Origin: Lophium mytilinum
Lineage: Eukaryota > Ascomycota > Dothideomycetes > Mytilinidiales > Mytilinidiaceae
Assembly (NCBI GenBank): GCA_010093605.1
Contig: MU004191.1
Coordinates: 427,832 to 491,831, forward strand
Reading direction: 5' to 3'
Length of the DNA: 64,000 nucleotides
Position 1 is the stretch's first letter; each line of letters begins with the position of its first letter. Under the pieces are notes generated by a model, which was not told where the DNA came from, did no database searches, and worked only from the letters and a program-made list of their open reading frames with translations. The position numbers and the translations under genes were made by a program. Shown piece after piece: positions 55,368-64,000 of the stretch.

Positions 55368-58180
55368 ATGTCTGCCATAGCTGCCAGAGGCGCGTTCCTT
55401 CGGCGTAGAGTTCCTGCAATCCAGATCTATGGCGCGAACACGGGAGTCGGTACTACCGAATCTCTCTCATCCTACGGTTCAATTTGCTGATGTCTAATAG
55501 GCAAAACTGTGGTCTCGACATTGTTGGCTAAAGCTCTAAAAAGCCATTGGCCGGGAAAAGATGTAGCTTATCTAAAGCCTGTGTCGACTGGCCCCGATTC
55601 CGACCGCGATGACAGGTACGAAGCTGGAGTGGCCGGGTCAGGTCGCAGCGACAACAACAGGAGATATACTAATAGGGCCTTATAGTTATGTACATCGATA
55701 CGCTGGGATCCGGGCTAAAACACTTTACCAATTTGATGATCCTGTCAGCCCTCACATAGCGGCTCGTAAGCCCGGTTTTGTATGCAGTCTCGTCTTACAT
55801 CACCACTTTCCAGGAAACCTAACGTAAAACTCAGACGCCTCCAACGGACGATCATCTGTGCAGCTCGGTTCTGGAGTGGATGAATAGAGCGGTACCAAAG
55901 GATGGCGTGATCATAGTCGAGACAGCTGGTGGTGTGCTATCGCCAGGCCCGAGCGGGACGCCACAGGCCGACATTTTTCGGCCTCTTCGACTACCTGTTG
56001 TACTTGTTGGAGATCATCAACTTGGGGGGATCGCAACAACATTATCAGCTGCAGAGTCCCTCACTCTGCGGGGATATGATATTGTTGCAGTTGTAGTACC
56101 AACTGGAAATCTTGGTAACCACAATTACTTAAGAACCATCTTCCATCGCCAGCGTAGTGTCCCTGTTTACGAAATACCTCTGATTTCCGACTTTAGTCGA
56201 AATTCGGTCGGGTCTCCGGTTCTAGAGGGCACAGACCTGTCCCATTCGGATGCTACGTTGAGGGCCTACTACAACGCGATTTCTCGCTCTCACATGCATG
56301 TAATCATCGGAGAAATCAAGTCAAAGCACGCCCGCCGCTTATATGATCTGGACAAGATGTCTGCGAAAGCAGCAGAGGTAATATGGCATCCCTTCACTCA
56401 ACACAAAGATCAGACCGCTGCTGGATTGCTTCCTCTCGATTCCGCCCATGGCGATTTCTTCCAGGTCTATAGGCCTTCGAACGAGTACGTTCACAGGGGC
56501 TTGGAAGCAGCTTCCGCATGGCCAGATGGGTCCGATCTTCATGCTGCGTTTGATGGCTCCGCATCATGGTGGACTCAAGGGCTTGGCCATGGCAATCAGG
56601 ACCTCGCGCTCGCTACAGCCTATGCTGCCGGGAGATATGGTCACGTAATGTTTGCAGGAGCTGTACACGAACCAGCGTTAATGCTTGCCACAAACCTCAT
56701 ACGCCTCATGGACAGCGATAACAAAAGTAGGCTTCGAAAGGCCTTCTACACAGATGATGGAAGCACGGGTATTGAAGTCGGTATCAAGATGGCATTGAAG
56801 GCGGCGTCAGTAAAATATGGATGGGACGGCTCTTCCACGGACATCGGCATCATAGGCCTCAAAGGCAGCTACCATGGCGATACCATCGGTGCAATGGATT
56901 GCTCAGAGCCTTCAACATACAACAAAAAAGTGGAGTGGTATCGTGGCCGCGGCTACTGGTTCGACTATCCACAAGTCAAACTGAAGAAAGGAAAATGGAC
57001 TGTCGAAGCTCCTGCTGGTATGGAAGATGACTTTGGCTCTCCGCAGCACTACGAGAGTCTACAGGAGGTCTTTAACCTAGACGAGAGGGACTCTAGTGTC
57101 TATGAGCGTTATATCATCAAGGTTCTGAAACAGCTCATCCAAGACGAGGGGAGGAAATTTGGCGCATTAGTCATGGAACCAGTATTGCTTGGAGCCGGCG
57201 GCATGATCATGGTGTAAGTTCTTTCTTCCTCTGTTGTACCCTTACAAGGCTTGCTAAGCATCACCCTTAGCGATCCGCTGTTCCAGCAAACACTCGCCAA
57301 AGTTATCCGCACCTCTCCCATCCTTGCATCCATGTCTGAGGCAGCGCCATCCCTTGAGACGGACAATGCTACCAATGACCCTGTCCACTGGACCGGCCTC
57401 CCCGTCGTCTTCGATGAAGTCTTCACTGGCATGTACCGCCTAGGCCGCTTCAGTTCCAGCTCCTTCCTTGACACTCAAGCCGACATCTCGGTCCACGCCA
57501 AGCTGCTCACGGGCGGCTTGCTCCCACTCTGCGTCACCCTGGCCAGTCAAAGCATATTCGACGCGTTCTTGAGCAACGAAAAGTCCGACGCGCTCCTCCA
57601 TGGCCACAGTTACACCGCGCATGCTATTGGCTGCCATGTCGCCAACGTCTCCATGGAGAAGTACGCCAACCTCCCTAAGATGGGCAATTGGAGACGAGCC
57701 GCAAGGGACTGGGCCCCAACTCGCAGAGCCCCGGCTGAAGCTTCATTCGTAGGGTCTGGCATGGACCCTACAAAATATGTGTGGAGCATGTGGACCAAGG
57801 ATTTCGTTACCAATCTATCGAATAAGGAATGCGTCGAGGGTGTTGTTGCGATCGGCTCTGTGCTCGCGATCACCCTCATCGATGAGTCGGGCTCGGGTAC
57901 GTCAGCTGATGCTGCGTATGACCATTTTACCACGTTGCTAACAAGTAACTCAGGATACAATTCAAACGCCGCTATCAAGCTGCGTGACACGTTGCTCGAA
58001 CGGGGGTCGCGTCATGACTGGGGCATACATTCTAGAGTGCTTGGTAACGTCTTTTACCTCATGGGAAGCATGACTTCTTCGAGTGACACATTACGACTGG
58101 TACAGAAGGCTGTGACAAAGCACATTGATCCCACCGCAGAACCTCACGAAAAGGATCTTGATATAAGCGAAGACCAATAG
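55368..58180 (+). CDS. bioDA: Bifunctional dethiobiotin synthetase / DAPA aminotransferase (BioDA fusion)
   Basis: Predicted 859 aa in five exons: 55368-55449, 55501-55615, 55686-55779, 55835-57213 and 57271-58180. It covers the two middle steps of biotin synthesis: KAPA to DAPA (aminotransferase, C-terminal part) and DAPA to dethiobiotin (ATP-dependent, N-terminal part). In the N-terminal part (about 1-265) splicing the first intron builds the P-loop ANTGVGKT. VETAGGVLSPGPSGT and LVGDHQLGGIATT follow. The aminotransferase part (from about 280) shows IWHPFTQHKDQ, WTQGLGHGNQDLA, DDGSTGIEVGIKMALKAA, KGSYHGDTIGAMD, VVFDEVFTGMYRLG and HAKLLTGGLLP with the PLP lysine near residue 633. The first ~18 residues (MSAIAARGAFLRRRV) are basic and could target mitochondria. 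The same fusion is known from Aspergillus and plants. Confidence 0.96.
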
Positions 58181-58373
58181 GGGCGGAGTGAAGCATGTAG
58201 ACGTAAGCATAACTAAAAAGTGGGCGAGAATCTTCACAGTGCAACCAACTCAAATTCAGATGAATAGATTTGAGAAATAGAGTTGCATCAAAAGTTAGCC
58301 TCGTGCTCTATATGGGCTATATCGTGCCATTGCACCGATGACTTCAGAACTCGTCCATACTCCCAGTGCCTCC

Positions 58374-59324
58374 CTATAGCCCTGCCCATTCGATAGAAAA
58401 GGCACGGACGCCGTCCTCCGTACGACGCCCCGAGCCCTTATCACTCACATCATTCGTTGACGTATCAGCCCCGCCAATCATGTATGCCTTCTTGACGCCA
58501 GTGCCCAACCTCCCGCCACCAACAATGTCCAGGAGATCAAACTCCTCATCCCAGTCTAGCCCAGTCGCAAGGAAGTGGCTGTGGAACCGAAGCGGGTCGC
58601 CCGGATAGACAGTATAGTTGCAACCAAACCGCAAGCCAGGAGTCATAAAGTAGCCTTTAGAATGCAGGTACGCAAAAAGCGGATATGTGCGCGGCACGTG
58701 GGGTAACGGAGTAGTAGGACTAATTGGCGGGGTTGGCAAACGCGGATAGGAGGTTGTGGGCGTGACGAAGAAGGGGTCTAGACCATTGGGAGCCTGCGAT
58801 ATTGCGGGCGAGGCTGATCGAGGTGGAGAGTCGAACAGAGAGGTGTCCGCCTCTGCGTCGGTAGGCGTGGCTGCGCTGCTCGACTCGAGGGCCTCTGAGG
58901 CACGTCTTGCGGCGTTTTCCTGCACTTTACGCGCGAGCCCTTTTCTCTGGAGGGCCTTCTCTGACCGCTCCTCTGCCTTCTTTTGGTTGTTCAGCGCAGC
59001 GTCCATGCCCTGCTTGTCCATGGCTTGCAGGAACGCTAGCCGGTCTTCTCTGTTCATCTCTAGAAAGCCCTTGTTGTGCACGTCTACGTCGTCGGCGATG
59101 TATGCATGTCCTTGCTCCACGAGTAGTCGAGCCTCTTCGGGCATCAATTCGAGGGGAATCCCAAGGAAAACGTTTTGCTGCGACATGTGGGCGATGGTTC
59201 CGACGAGGACGCCGGTGATGTTGTGCTCCCGCCGAGCGTATGTGACGGCGTCTACATCGAAGATGAGGAAGCGATTCGCGATCTGGGAGATGGGGAACGG
59301 CTCTGGCACTGAGATGTCGGCCAT
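58374..59324 (-). CDS. SEN34: tRNA-splicing endonuclease subunit Sen34
   Basis: 316 aa, single exon. One of the two catalytic subunits of the Sen complex, cutting the 3' splice site of intron-containing tRNAs. The N-terminal domain reads FLIFDVDAVTYARREHNITG, then GTIAHMSQQNVFLGIPLELM and PEEARLLVEQGHAYIADD. A Lys/Arg/Glu-rich helix and a Ser/Pro linker (about residues 115-215) precede the nuclease fold: FAYLHSKGYFMTPGLRFGCN, YTVYPGDPLRFHSHFLA and GTGVKKAYMIGG. These contain the Tyr, His and Lys of the catalytic triad. The C-terminus ends FSIEWAGL. The length is close to yeast Sen34 (275) plus the linker. A substrate tRNA is encoded at 42241-42327. Confidence 0.95.
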   Translation of the reverse strand: MADISVPEPFPISQIANRFLIFDVDAVTYARREHNITGVLVGTIAHMSQQNVFLGIPLELMPEEARLLVEQGHAYIADDVDVHNKGFLEMNREDRLAFLQAMDKQGMDAALNNQKKAEERSEKALQRKGLARKVQENAARRASEALESSSAATPTDAEADTSLFDSPPRSASPAISQAPNGLDPFFVTPTTSYPRLPTPPISPTTPLPHVPRTYPLFAYLHSKGYFMTPGLRFGCNYTVYPGDPLRFHSHFLATGLDWDEEFDLLDIVGGGRLGTGVKKAYMIGGADTSTNDVSDKGSGRRTEDGVRAFSIEWAGL

Positions 59325-59767
59325 GGTGTTTGGTTGTAGGTGTCGGATGACGACTAGACTTCATAGAATTAGCGCTGCTTGCTAACACTGAATATGTGTA
59401 GGAATCAAAGCTGTGCGATAGAAGGTTCATATAAAGATTTTTTATAAATAGGGTCGTCAAGGAAAATGAATTCTCAGTGGATTGACAGATATTTTTGGAA
59501 TAATCATGTTGTGCTCGTTGCATGGGTGTTGCTGTGCTTGACTCACCTCTCGTTGCTTACGGCGGGATGAAGTCGACCAAGAGTATCCTGCCGTTAGTAG
59601 TTTCGAGACGCATTGTTGAACAGCATCGGACGTGAGAGTCACACGGAGGAGCAAAGAGTTTGTCGTGGGAAATTTCGAAAAGGCGCCCGAATTAAATGTG
59701 CCAAGACCCAATCAAATAGTGGCAGCCCTGACCTCACTTCTACCTCTTCAACCTCGATACACCACTA
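59325..59767. promoter_or_regulatory. Divergent promoter, SEN34 and small membrane protein
   Basis: 443 bp; AT-rich around 59430-59460. No other gene. Confidence 0.4.
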
Positions 59768-60013
59768 ATGATGAATGTTATCGTCCTTCTCACGTTTCTT
59801 TTCTTCATTCCGTTGCTACTTTTCATAGTCTTTCTCGGCCTATCCTCCTGCCTTGGCGACAACTTCCGCGCTCGTTTCTCTGGAGTCAGCGTTAACCCAC
59901 GTCTCACATCTTTTGGTCGCAGCTACGCCAGGGGATTAGGATCCGGCGCAGGTCAAGGAGGATGGGAACAAATCGAAATGGAAGACATGCTTGGAGAAGA
60001 TGAAGACCTCTGA
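59768..60013 (+). CDS. Small single-pass membrane protein, unknown function
   Basis: 81 aa (Met at 59768, or the next codon at 59771). An N-terminal hydrophobic helix of about 22 residues (VIVLLTFLFFIPLLLFIVFL) is followed by a soluble Gly/Ser/Arg-rich part (RARFSGVSVNPRLTSFGRSY, then GLGSGAGQGGWEQIEMEDML) and an acidic end GEDEDL. The helix has no clear signal cleavage site, so an N-terminal anchor is likelier than secretion. No family recognised with confidence. Its stop is 79 bp from that of the convergent ELP4 gene. Confidence 0.6.
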   Translation: MMNVIVLLTFLFFIPLLLFIVFLGLSSCLGDNFRARFSGVSVNPRLTSFGRSYARGLGSGAGQGGWEQIEMEDMLGEDEDL

Positions 60014-60091
60014 TTGCCACACGCTTTCATAAAACAGCACTATGTGGACATTGAGCTAGCGAACAACTGGCGAAGGCTGGATATTATTACA

Positions 60092-61343
60092 CTAGAACTC
60101 GATATCGACCTTTGTCGCCTTCCCACCCTCTGCGCCAAGTGCCCCGGACTGTCCCTCCTGGTCTCCCTCAACCGGCGGCAAGCTGAACTTGGCGATTACG
60201 AACTTCCGCCTACTAGCTGTGAACGCGAGGTCATCTCCCAGTCCTCCGCCTCCGCCTCCTCCACCTCCTTTCTCGTGGAATACAGGTAGTCGGTGGATCT
60301 TCAGCATGCCTTGTGGACGCTCTTCCTGCGCGGTTGCAGCACCAGAAGCAGACAGCGTGTCTGCGAGGTGTGGAAAGGGTGTTAGCTCTAGCACACCATC
60401 GCTTAGGAGTTCCATCCAGCGCACCAAGCCTGACGTCCTGGGGTAGAGCTCTAACGGAAGGGTGAGGACCGCTGTGAGGCGTGTTGAATAGGTGCGGAGT
60501 AGGCCGCGCAGGCCGTGGAGGAATTGGAGTATATGGGATGGCTGAGACGCTGTTTGAGGATATAGAGCTGGTGAAAGGAGGCTCGGGACGACGAATCGGT
60601 GGATTGTAGCTTCTGGGGCGGAGGAGAGCTGGTCATTGATACTCTGGAGGATTGATACAAACGGAGAGGATGTTGTTGATGGTACTGGGATGAAGTGCAT
60701 CGAGGAACCCACAGGAAGAGTGAGCCTCTTAGCCAAATCGAAGGTATGGCAGAAGGTCGGTGGCTCTGTTGAAGGCTGGTTATTCGCAGCTGCCTCTGAA
60801 GCTGCAGGTGTACGATCTACTTGTTTTACTTTAGCGTTAGTATATGAAAACTTCTATGAACATAGTTCGAATTTGCATATATACAAGACAAGCATCCCAC
60901 ACACCTCGACTCCCCTCTCTGCCTGCCCCAAACTCCCCCAAGCGCTCATACCTCCACGCAATCTTCATCTTGTCCTCTCCTACTCTCTTCCCTTTGTCTG
61001 TGCTTTCCCTCCCAGTGACAACCCCAGGCAGTTCCCGGCCCCAGTGCTCTCCGACGCCCACTACATGCACCTTGTGCCCCTGTACCACTCCTTCAGCAGC
61101 GTAGAGCCGCAGCAGCATGCCCGCATAGTCCGTCGTTCCAGACTCCTCTAGCAAAAGCGAGCTCCCGAGCGCGAGACCGGCATGGCCAGCTAAGATGCCG
61201 TCAAGGCTCGGCGTGCCAGTCGAGGTCGTGGGGCGGCCGTCGATGGGCGACGGACGGAGACCTAGGGTTGGCTCTAGCGCGGCCGAGGATTGCGATGTTG
61301 AGTCAGGACGCGAGAGGCCAACATTGCGTTTGCGGAAGGCCAT
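60092..61343 (-). CDS. ELP4: Elongator complex protein 4 (Elp4/PAXNEB)
   Basis: Predicted 388 aa in two exons: 60905-61343 and 60092-60819 (85-bp intron). Elp4 forms the hexameric RecA-like Elp4-5-6 ring of Elongator, which is needed for wobble-uridine modification of tRNAs. The start MAFRKRNVGLSR is followed by GLRPSPIDGRPTTSTGTPSL, DGILAGHAGLALGSSLLLEE and DYAGMLLRLYAAEGVVQGHK. The second exon begins in a linker and gives TFCHTFDLAKRLTLP, the next conserved block. HGLRGLLRTYSTRLTAVLTL and RKFVIAKFSLPPVEGDQ complete the domain. A run of nine glycines near residue 335 comes from a CCT/TCC-rich repeat on the + strand. An in-frame Met 23 codons upstream is rejected because the family begins MAFRKRN. 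Confidence 0.95.
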
Positions 61344-62003
61344 GTTGTGTTTCGCGTTGTGTGAAGGAAGAGGACGAAAGCAGGTGGGGCGTCCTGGCGT
61401 TCTCAACACCAAATAAATTTCAGCCCTATGATCTGGGTCATAGCTCCTCGCTACCTTCGAGCTTTCCTAGGCCGGGTTGGGCGTGTCTCATCCACCAACA
61501 CTACATTCGGGTTTAGGAGCTTCCTGATTCCTTCGTAGGGTAGCTGAAACAACAGTTTACATTGAAAAGATTCGTGTCCAGAAATGTAGCTTCAACCCAG
61601 ACTGCGTTGCCGCCACATTCATCCTTGTCACCACCAGCCTCCACCAGATACAATCGTCCCGCTCCTGGCATTGTAGTCACAGTTGCTCGCAAGTACCATT
61701 ACGGCAACGAACATGACACGTCTCTGCACCGTCGAGAGGCTTCGCCCCACGTCGTGGATCCCTAGTAGACATGGAGGACACCAATGGTTTTACATCCTGT
61801 GCCTCAAAGGATTTGTATCACCTTCTTGCAAAGTGTCTTTTATCGCTATTTAATAGCCATGCTCGTCTCCATCCTCTCCTGTATCAAAGCCCTCAGTCGT
61901 TTCTCTGGCTTGTTTTGGTCCCCTATCTATCTATTCTTCTGTCCCGTATCGTTGTCTCTACGTAGACAGTCCACCGAACCTCGTTCCTTCATTGATCTCC
62001 ATC
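61344..62003. promoter_or_regulatory. Divergent promoter, ELP4 and surface protein
   Basis: 660 bp. Short frames at 61771-62152 have no recognised content; CT-rich leader before 62004. Confidence 0.4.
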
Positions 62004-63956
62004 ATGCGGCCCGCTACGACTCTGCTAGTAGCTTCAATCAGCACTGTTGCTTCCGCCATTCCCGCTCTAGGGTGGCCTCGAGATGTCATGGCTCAAGCAT
62101 TTGGGCTCGTCGACCGAAACTACGACCACGAGACGACCACGCCTGCGACTGAATTAGCAACGCTGCCTGCTACCACATCTTCATCCTCCCATGGGGGAAG
62201 CTACGGTGTGACGCAGGTCTCGTCTCAGCATTCAACGCCTTCTTCCGGACTTTCACAGGCTTCCTCCCCCTCTAGTGTCGTGTCCTACGCATCATCAGCT
62301 TGGACTCCCTCCTCGGTTCTATCGACACCGTGGTCAACTCCCTCTAGCGTGATAGTAGTCTCACCTTCCAGCGTGGTATCGACGCCGTCTCCAACCTCCG
62401 TCGGCGGAGTTTACAGTGCACCAGAAACTTCGTCCCAAATCGTAGAGACTTACGCCCCTATCTCAGAAGCTTCTTCCATAGTTTCCCCACCGACACCTTC
62501 TACTGCGCTCTCGACTCCATCTTCACTCGCAGTGCCCACCTCGGTAGCCTCCGTCGTGCTATCAACACCGTCTCCGTCCTCAATTGTTGAAGGCTACACT
62601 GGCACATGGGGAAAGCCTTTCACGCTCCCTCCATACTCAGAGGCCACACCATCCTCCATTGCCTCTTCGACTCCGGGTTTTTCTTTGGGATCCTACGCAG
62701 CCACCAGCGTAATAACTACTAGCGTGTTGGTAACAGAGTCTCCGTCCTCTATTGGTGCAGGTTACATCATCTCTGAGGGCTGGTCCTCGCCCATGGTATA
62801 TTCTACTGCGGAAGACTCTAGCATTTCATCACTGCCATTATACAAAGCCCAGGCTTCATCCCCTACATCCCAGGCTTCATCCCCTACATCCCAGGCTTCA
62901 TCCCCTACATCCCAGGCTTCATCCCCTACATCCCAAGCTTCATCTCCTACATCCCAGGCTTCTTTGTATACTTCCCAGGCTTCATCCCCTGCATCCCAGG
63001 ATTCTTCCTATTCAAGCCTAACCTCGTCTTCCGCTCTAGAAAAGGGGCCATCCGGACTCTACCCAACGGGAATCTTCCCTACAGGGCCATACCCAACGGG
63101 AACTGGAATTCCTCCCACTACGATTGGATATACTGGAGATATCGAGACTCTGACCACCTATACTACGACAACAGTTTGCCCTATTACGACAATATCGGGC
63201 ACAGCAGCAGTTGCTACTTTTGTTACTAAGATTCTCACTATCACCTCGTGCAAAGGCGGGTGTCACTACGCCACAACTCTACCGCCTTCTCTCCCATATG
63301 ACGAATCAACTATCATTGCCACTGTGGTGCCCACATCTTCATGGAAATTTAGTGCAACCTCCATTCCCGTCGGATCCTCAGGTGGCACTACCATTTATTC
63401 CACGGGCCTGTCTTCTTGGCTCGAAGCCTCCGTCTACACGTCATATATTACTAGCTGGCAGCTTGTGAATGAGCTTACACCAACTCCTACCGACGGATAT
63501 TACTCTCCCACTATAACCCCTGTATCCAGCGCTATTACTTCCCTCGTTGGTTATCCGGCATCAGTCGCTACTGATGCTTCGCTGGCTTCCCCTAGTGTCG
63601 TTATCTCCCCTGAGACCACCACCCCTATTGTTGGCTATTCAGGTGTTGCTGGGCTGCCCCCTGACAATCCTTCTACCCTTCCTTTGAACTCATGCGTAGC
63701 TCAGACGACCACCATCACAGTCACTGTGGGCTCCGAAGCGCCACTGCCCACCACTGTTGCCCCGAGTGGAACCGCATACTCGGCCGTTACGGCCATCCCA
63801 TCCAACCCAGAGGCATCCAACCCAGAAGCCGCGTATCCTACCGAGCCCTCATCCGTGTTTGTGTCTCAGGGTTACCCGAATACAGTCATCAAAAATCCCA
63901 GCCTCTCATCCCCGACCAATACTCCTATCAACCCGATTACCACCAAGCACTATTAA
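62004..63956 (+). CDS. Ser/Thr-rich secreted cell-surface protein (mucin-like)
   Basis: 650 aa, single exon. A signal peptide is clear: MRPATTLLVASISTVASAIP, with likely cleavage after ASA. The rest is about half Ser, Thr, Pro and Ala (STPSSV, SPSSVVSTPS blocks), expected to be heavily O-mannosylated. Residues about 283-331 hold seven QASSPTS-type heptads, from a 21-bp DNA repeat. After this come YTTTTVCPITTISG and ITSCKGGCHYAT, a Thr-rich, Cys-containing block seen in many fungal wall proteins. A second similar TTTITVTVGS lies near residue 575. The end (INPITTKHY) lacks a hydrophobic GPI-anchor tail, so it is either released or held by the wall matrix. Start chosen at the Met that opens the signal peptide. 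Confidence 0.85.
   Translation: MRPATTLLVASISTVASAIPALGWPRDVMAQAFGLVDRNYDHETTTPATELATLPATTSSSSHGGSYGVTQVSSQHSTPSSGLSQASSPSSVVSYASSAWTPSSVLSTPWSTPSSVIVVSPSSVVSTPSPTSVGGVYSAPETSSQIVETYAPISEASSIVSPPTPSTALSTPSSLAVPTSVASVVLSTPSPSSIVEGYTGTWGKPFTLPPYSEATPSSIASSTPGFSLGSYAATSVITTSVLVTESPSSIGAGYIISEGWSSPMVYSTAEDSSISSLPLYKAQASSPTSQASSPTSQASSPTSQASSPTSQASSPTSQASLYTSQASSPASQDSSYSSLTSSSALEKGPSGLYPTGIFPTGPYPTGTGIPPTTIGYTGDIETLTTYTTTTVCPITTISGTAAVATFVTKILTITSCKGGCHYATTLPPSLPYDESTIIATVVPTSSWKFSATSIPVGSSGGTTIYSTGLSSWLEASVYTSYITSWQLVNELTPTPTDGYYSPTITPVSSAITSLVGYPASVATDASLASPSVVISPETTTPIVGYSGVAGLPPDNPSTLPLNSCVAQTTTITVTVGSEAPLPTTVAPSGTAYSAVTAIPSNPEASNPEAAYPTEPSSVFVSQGYPNTVIKNPSLSSPTNTPINPITTKHY
62850..62996 (+). 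repeat. 21-bp coding minisatellite, seven units
   Basis: Units start at 62850 and every 21 bp after it, each opening CAGGCTTCATCCCC or a variant and coding Gln-Ala-Ser-Ser-Pro-Thr-Ser. The first four are identical; the fifth and sixth are diverged and the seventh is nearly consensus. In-frame, so copy changes alter protein length without breaking it. Confidence 0.92.
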
Positions 63957-64000
63957 GTAGAAATTCAGCAAGGAGATGTTGAGTCTGAGGCTTGATGTCT

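Overview
The window is nuclear DNA of a filamentous ascomycete (Pezizomycotina; class not resolved, Dothideomycetes is plausible). The evidence is genes with many short introns (mostly 45-65 bp, GT-AG with CTAAC/CTGAC-like branch sites), fungus-specific genes (mitochondrial division protein Mdv1, PP2A-like Ppg1, a fused BioDA gene), a retroelement bleached by C-to-T/G-to-A mutation of the RIP type, and a tRNA-Thr with a short intron. No bacterial, viral-replicon or CRISPR features are present.

Layout. 1-8264: a degenerate, minus-strand Copia LTR retrotransposon (211-8259) with two equal 164-bp LTRs and a near-perfect 5-bp target duplication, sitting in what looks like the relic of an FAD-dependent monooxygenase gene. 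8931-9430: four copies of a degenerate ~141-bp tandem repeat. 9.6-31.5 kb: housekeeping genes: MDV1-like, chorismate mutase, ALG3 mannosyltransferase, an eIF1A-like S1 protein, an MFS transporter, an aldo/keto reductase, REX4 exonuclease, ESA1-type MYST acetyltransferase, a small secreted protein, PPG1-type phosphatase, a GFA/CENP-V zinc protein and a decayed multi-pass membrane protein. 31.5-38.2 kb: gene-poor, with one pyridoxamine-oxidase-like FMN protein. 38.2-45.7 kb: a conserved-looking hypothetical protein, an acidic disordered nuclear-type protein, tRNA-Thr(AGU) and a ten-exon aldehyde dehydrogenase with a 15-nt micro-exon. 45.9-48.7 kb: an AT-rich degenerate repeat with internal inverted repeats, and a second, inverted, cluster of the same ~141-bp tandem repeat. 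48.9-64 kb: GCP4 gamma-tubulin complex protein, a complete late biotin pathway (BIO2, BIOF, fused BIODA), tRNA-splicing endonuclease subunit SEN34, a small membrane protein, Elongator subunit ELP4 and a Ser/Thr-rich secreted surface protein with 21-bp repeats.

How the genes work together. BIOF (KAPA synthase) carries a C-terminal Ala-Arg-Leu resembling a peroxisomal PTS1 signal, whereas BIO2 has a mitochondrial-type presequence and BIODA a short basic N-terminus; the cluster therefore suggests that biotin synthesis starts in the peroxisome and finishes in mitochondria. Several gene pairs share short divergent promoters (MDV1/ARO7, REX4/ESA1, GCP4/BIO2, BIOF/BIODA, SEN34/small membrane protein). 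ALG3 and the eIF1A-like gene converge with only 35 bp between stop codons.

The most unusual items are the two inverted clusters of the ~141-bp repeat 39 kb apart, each beside an AT-rich repeat block; the GC-rich 25-bp minisatellite and long 3' region inside the otherwise bleached Copia element; the outer LTR ends that escape mutation; the micro-exon; and the GC-AG intron that restores a conserved protein motif. No clearly new multi-gene system was found.
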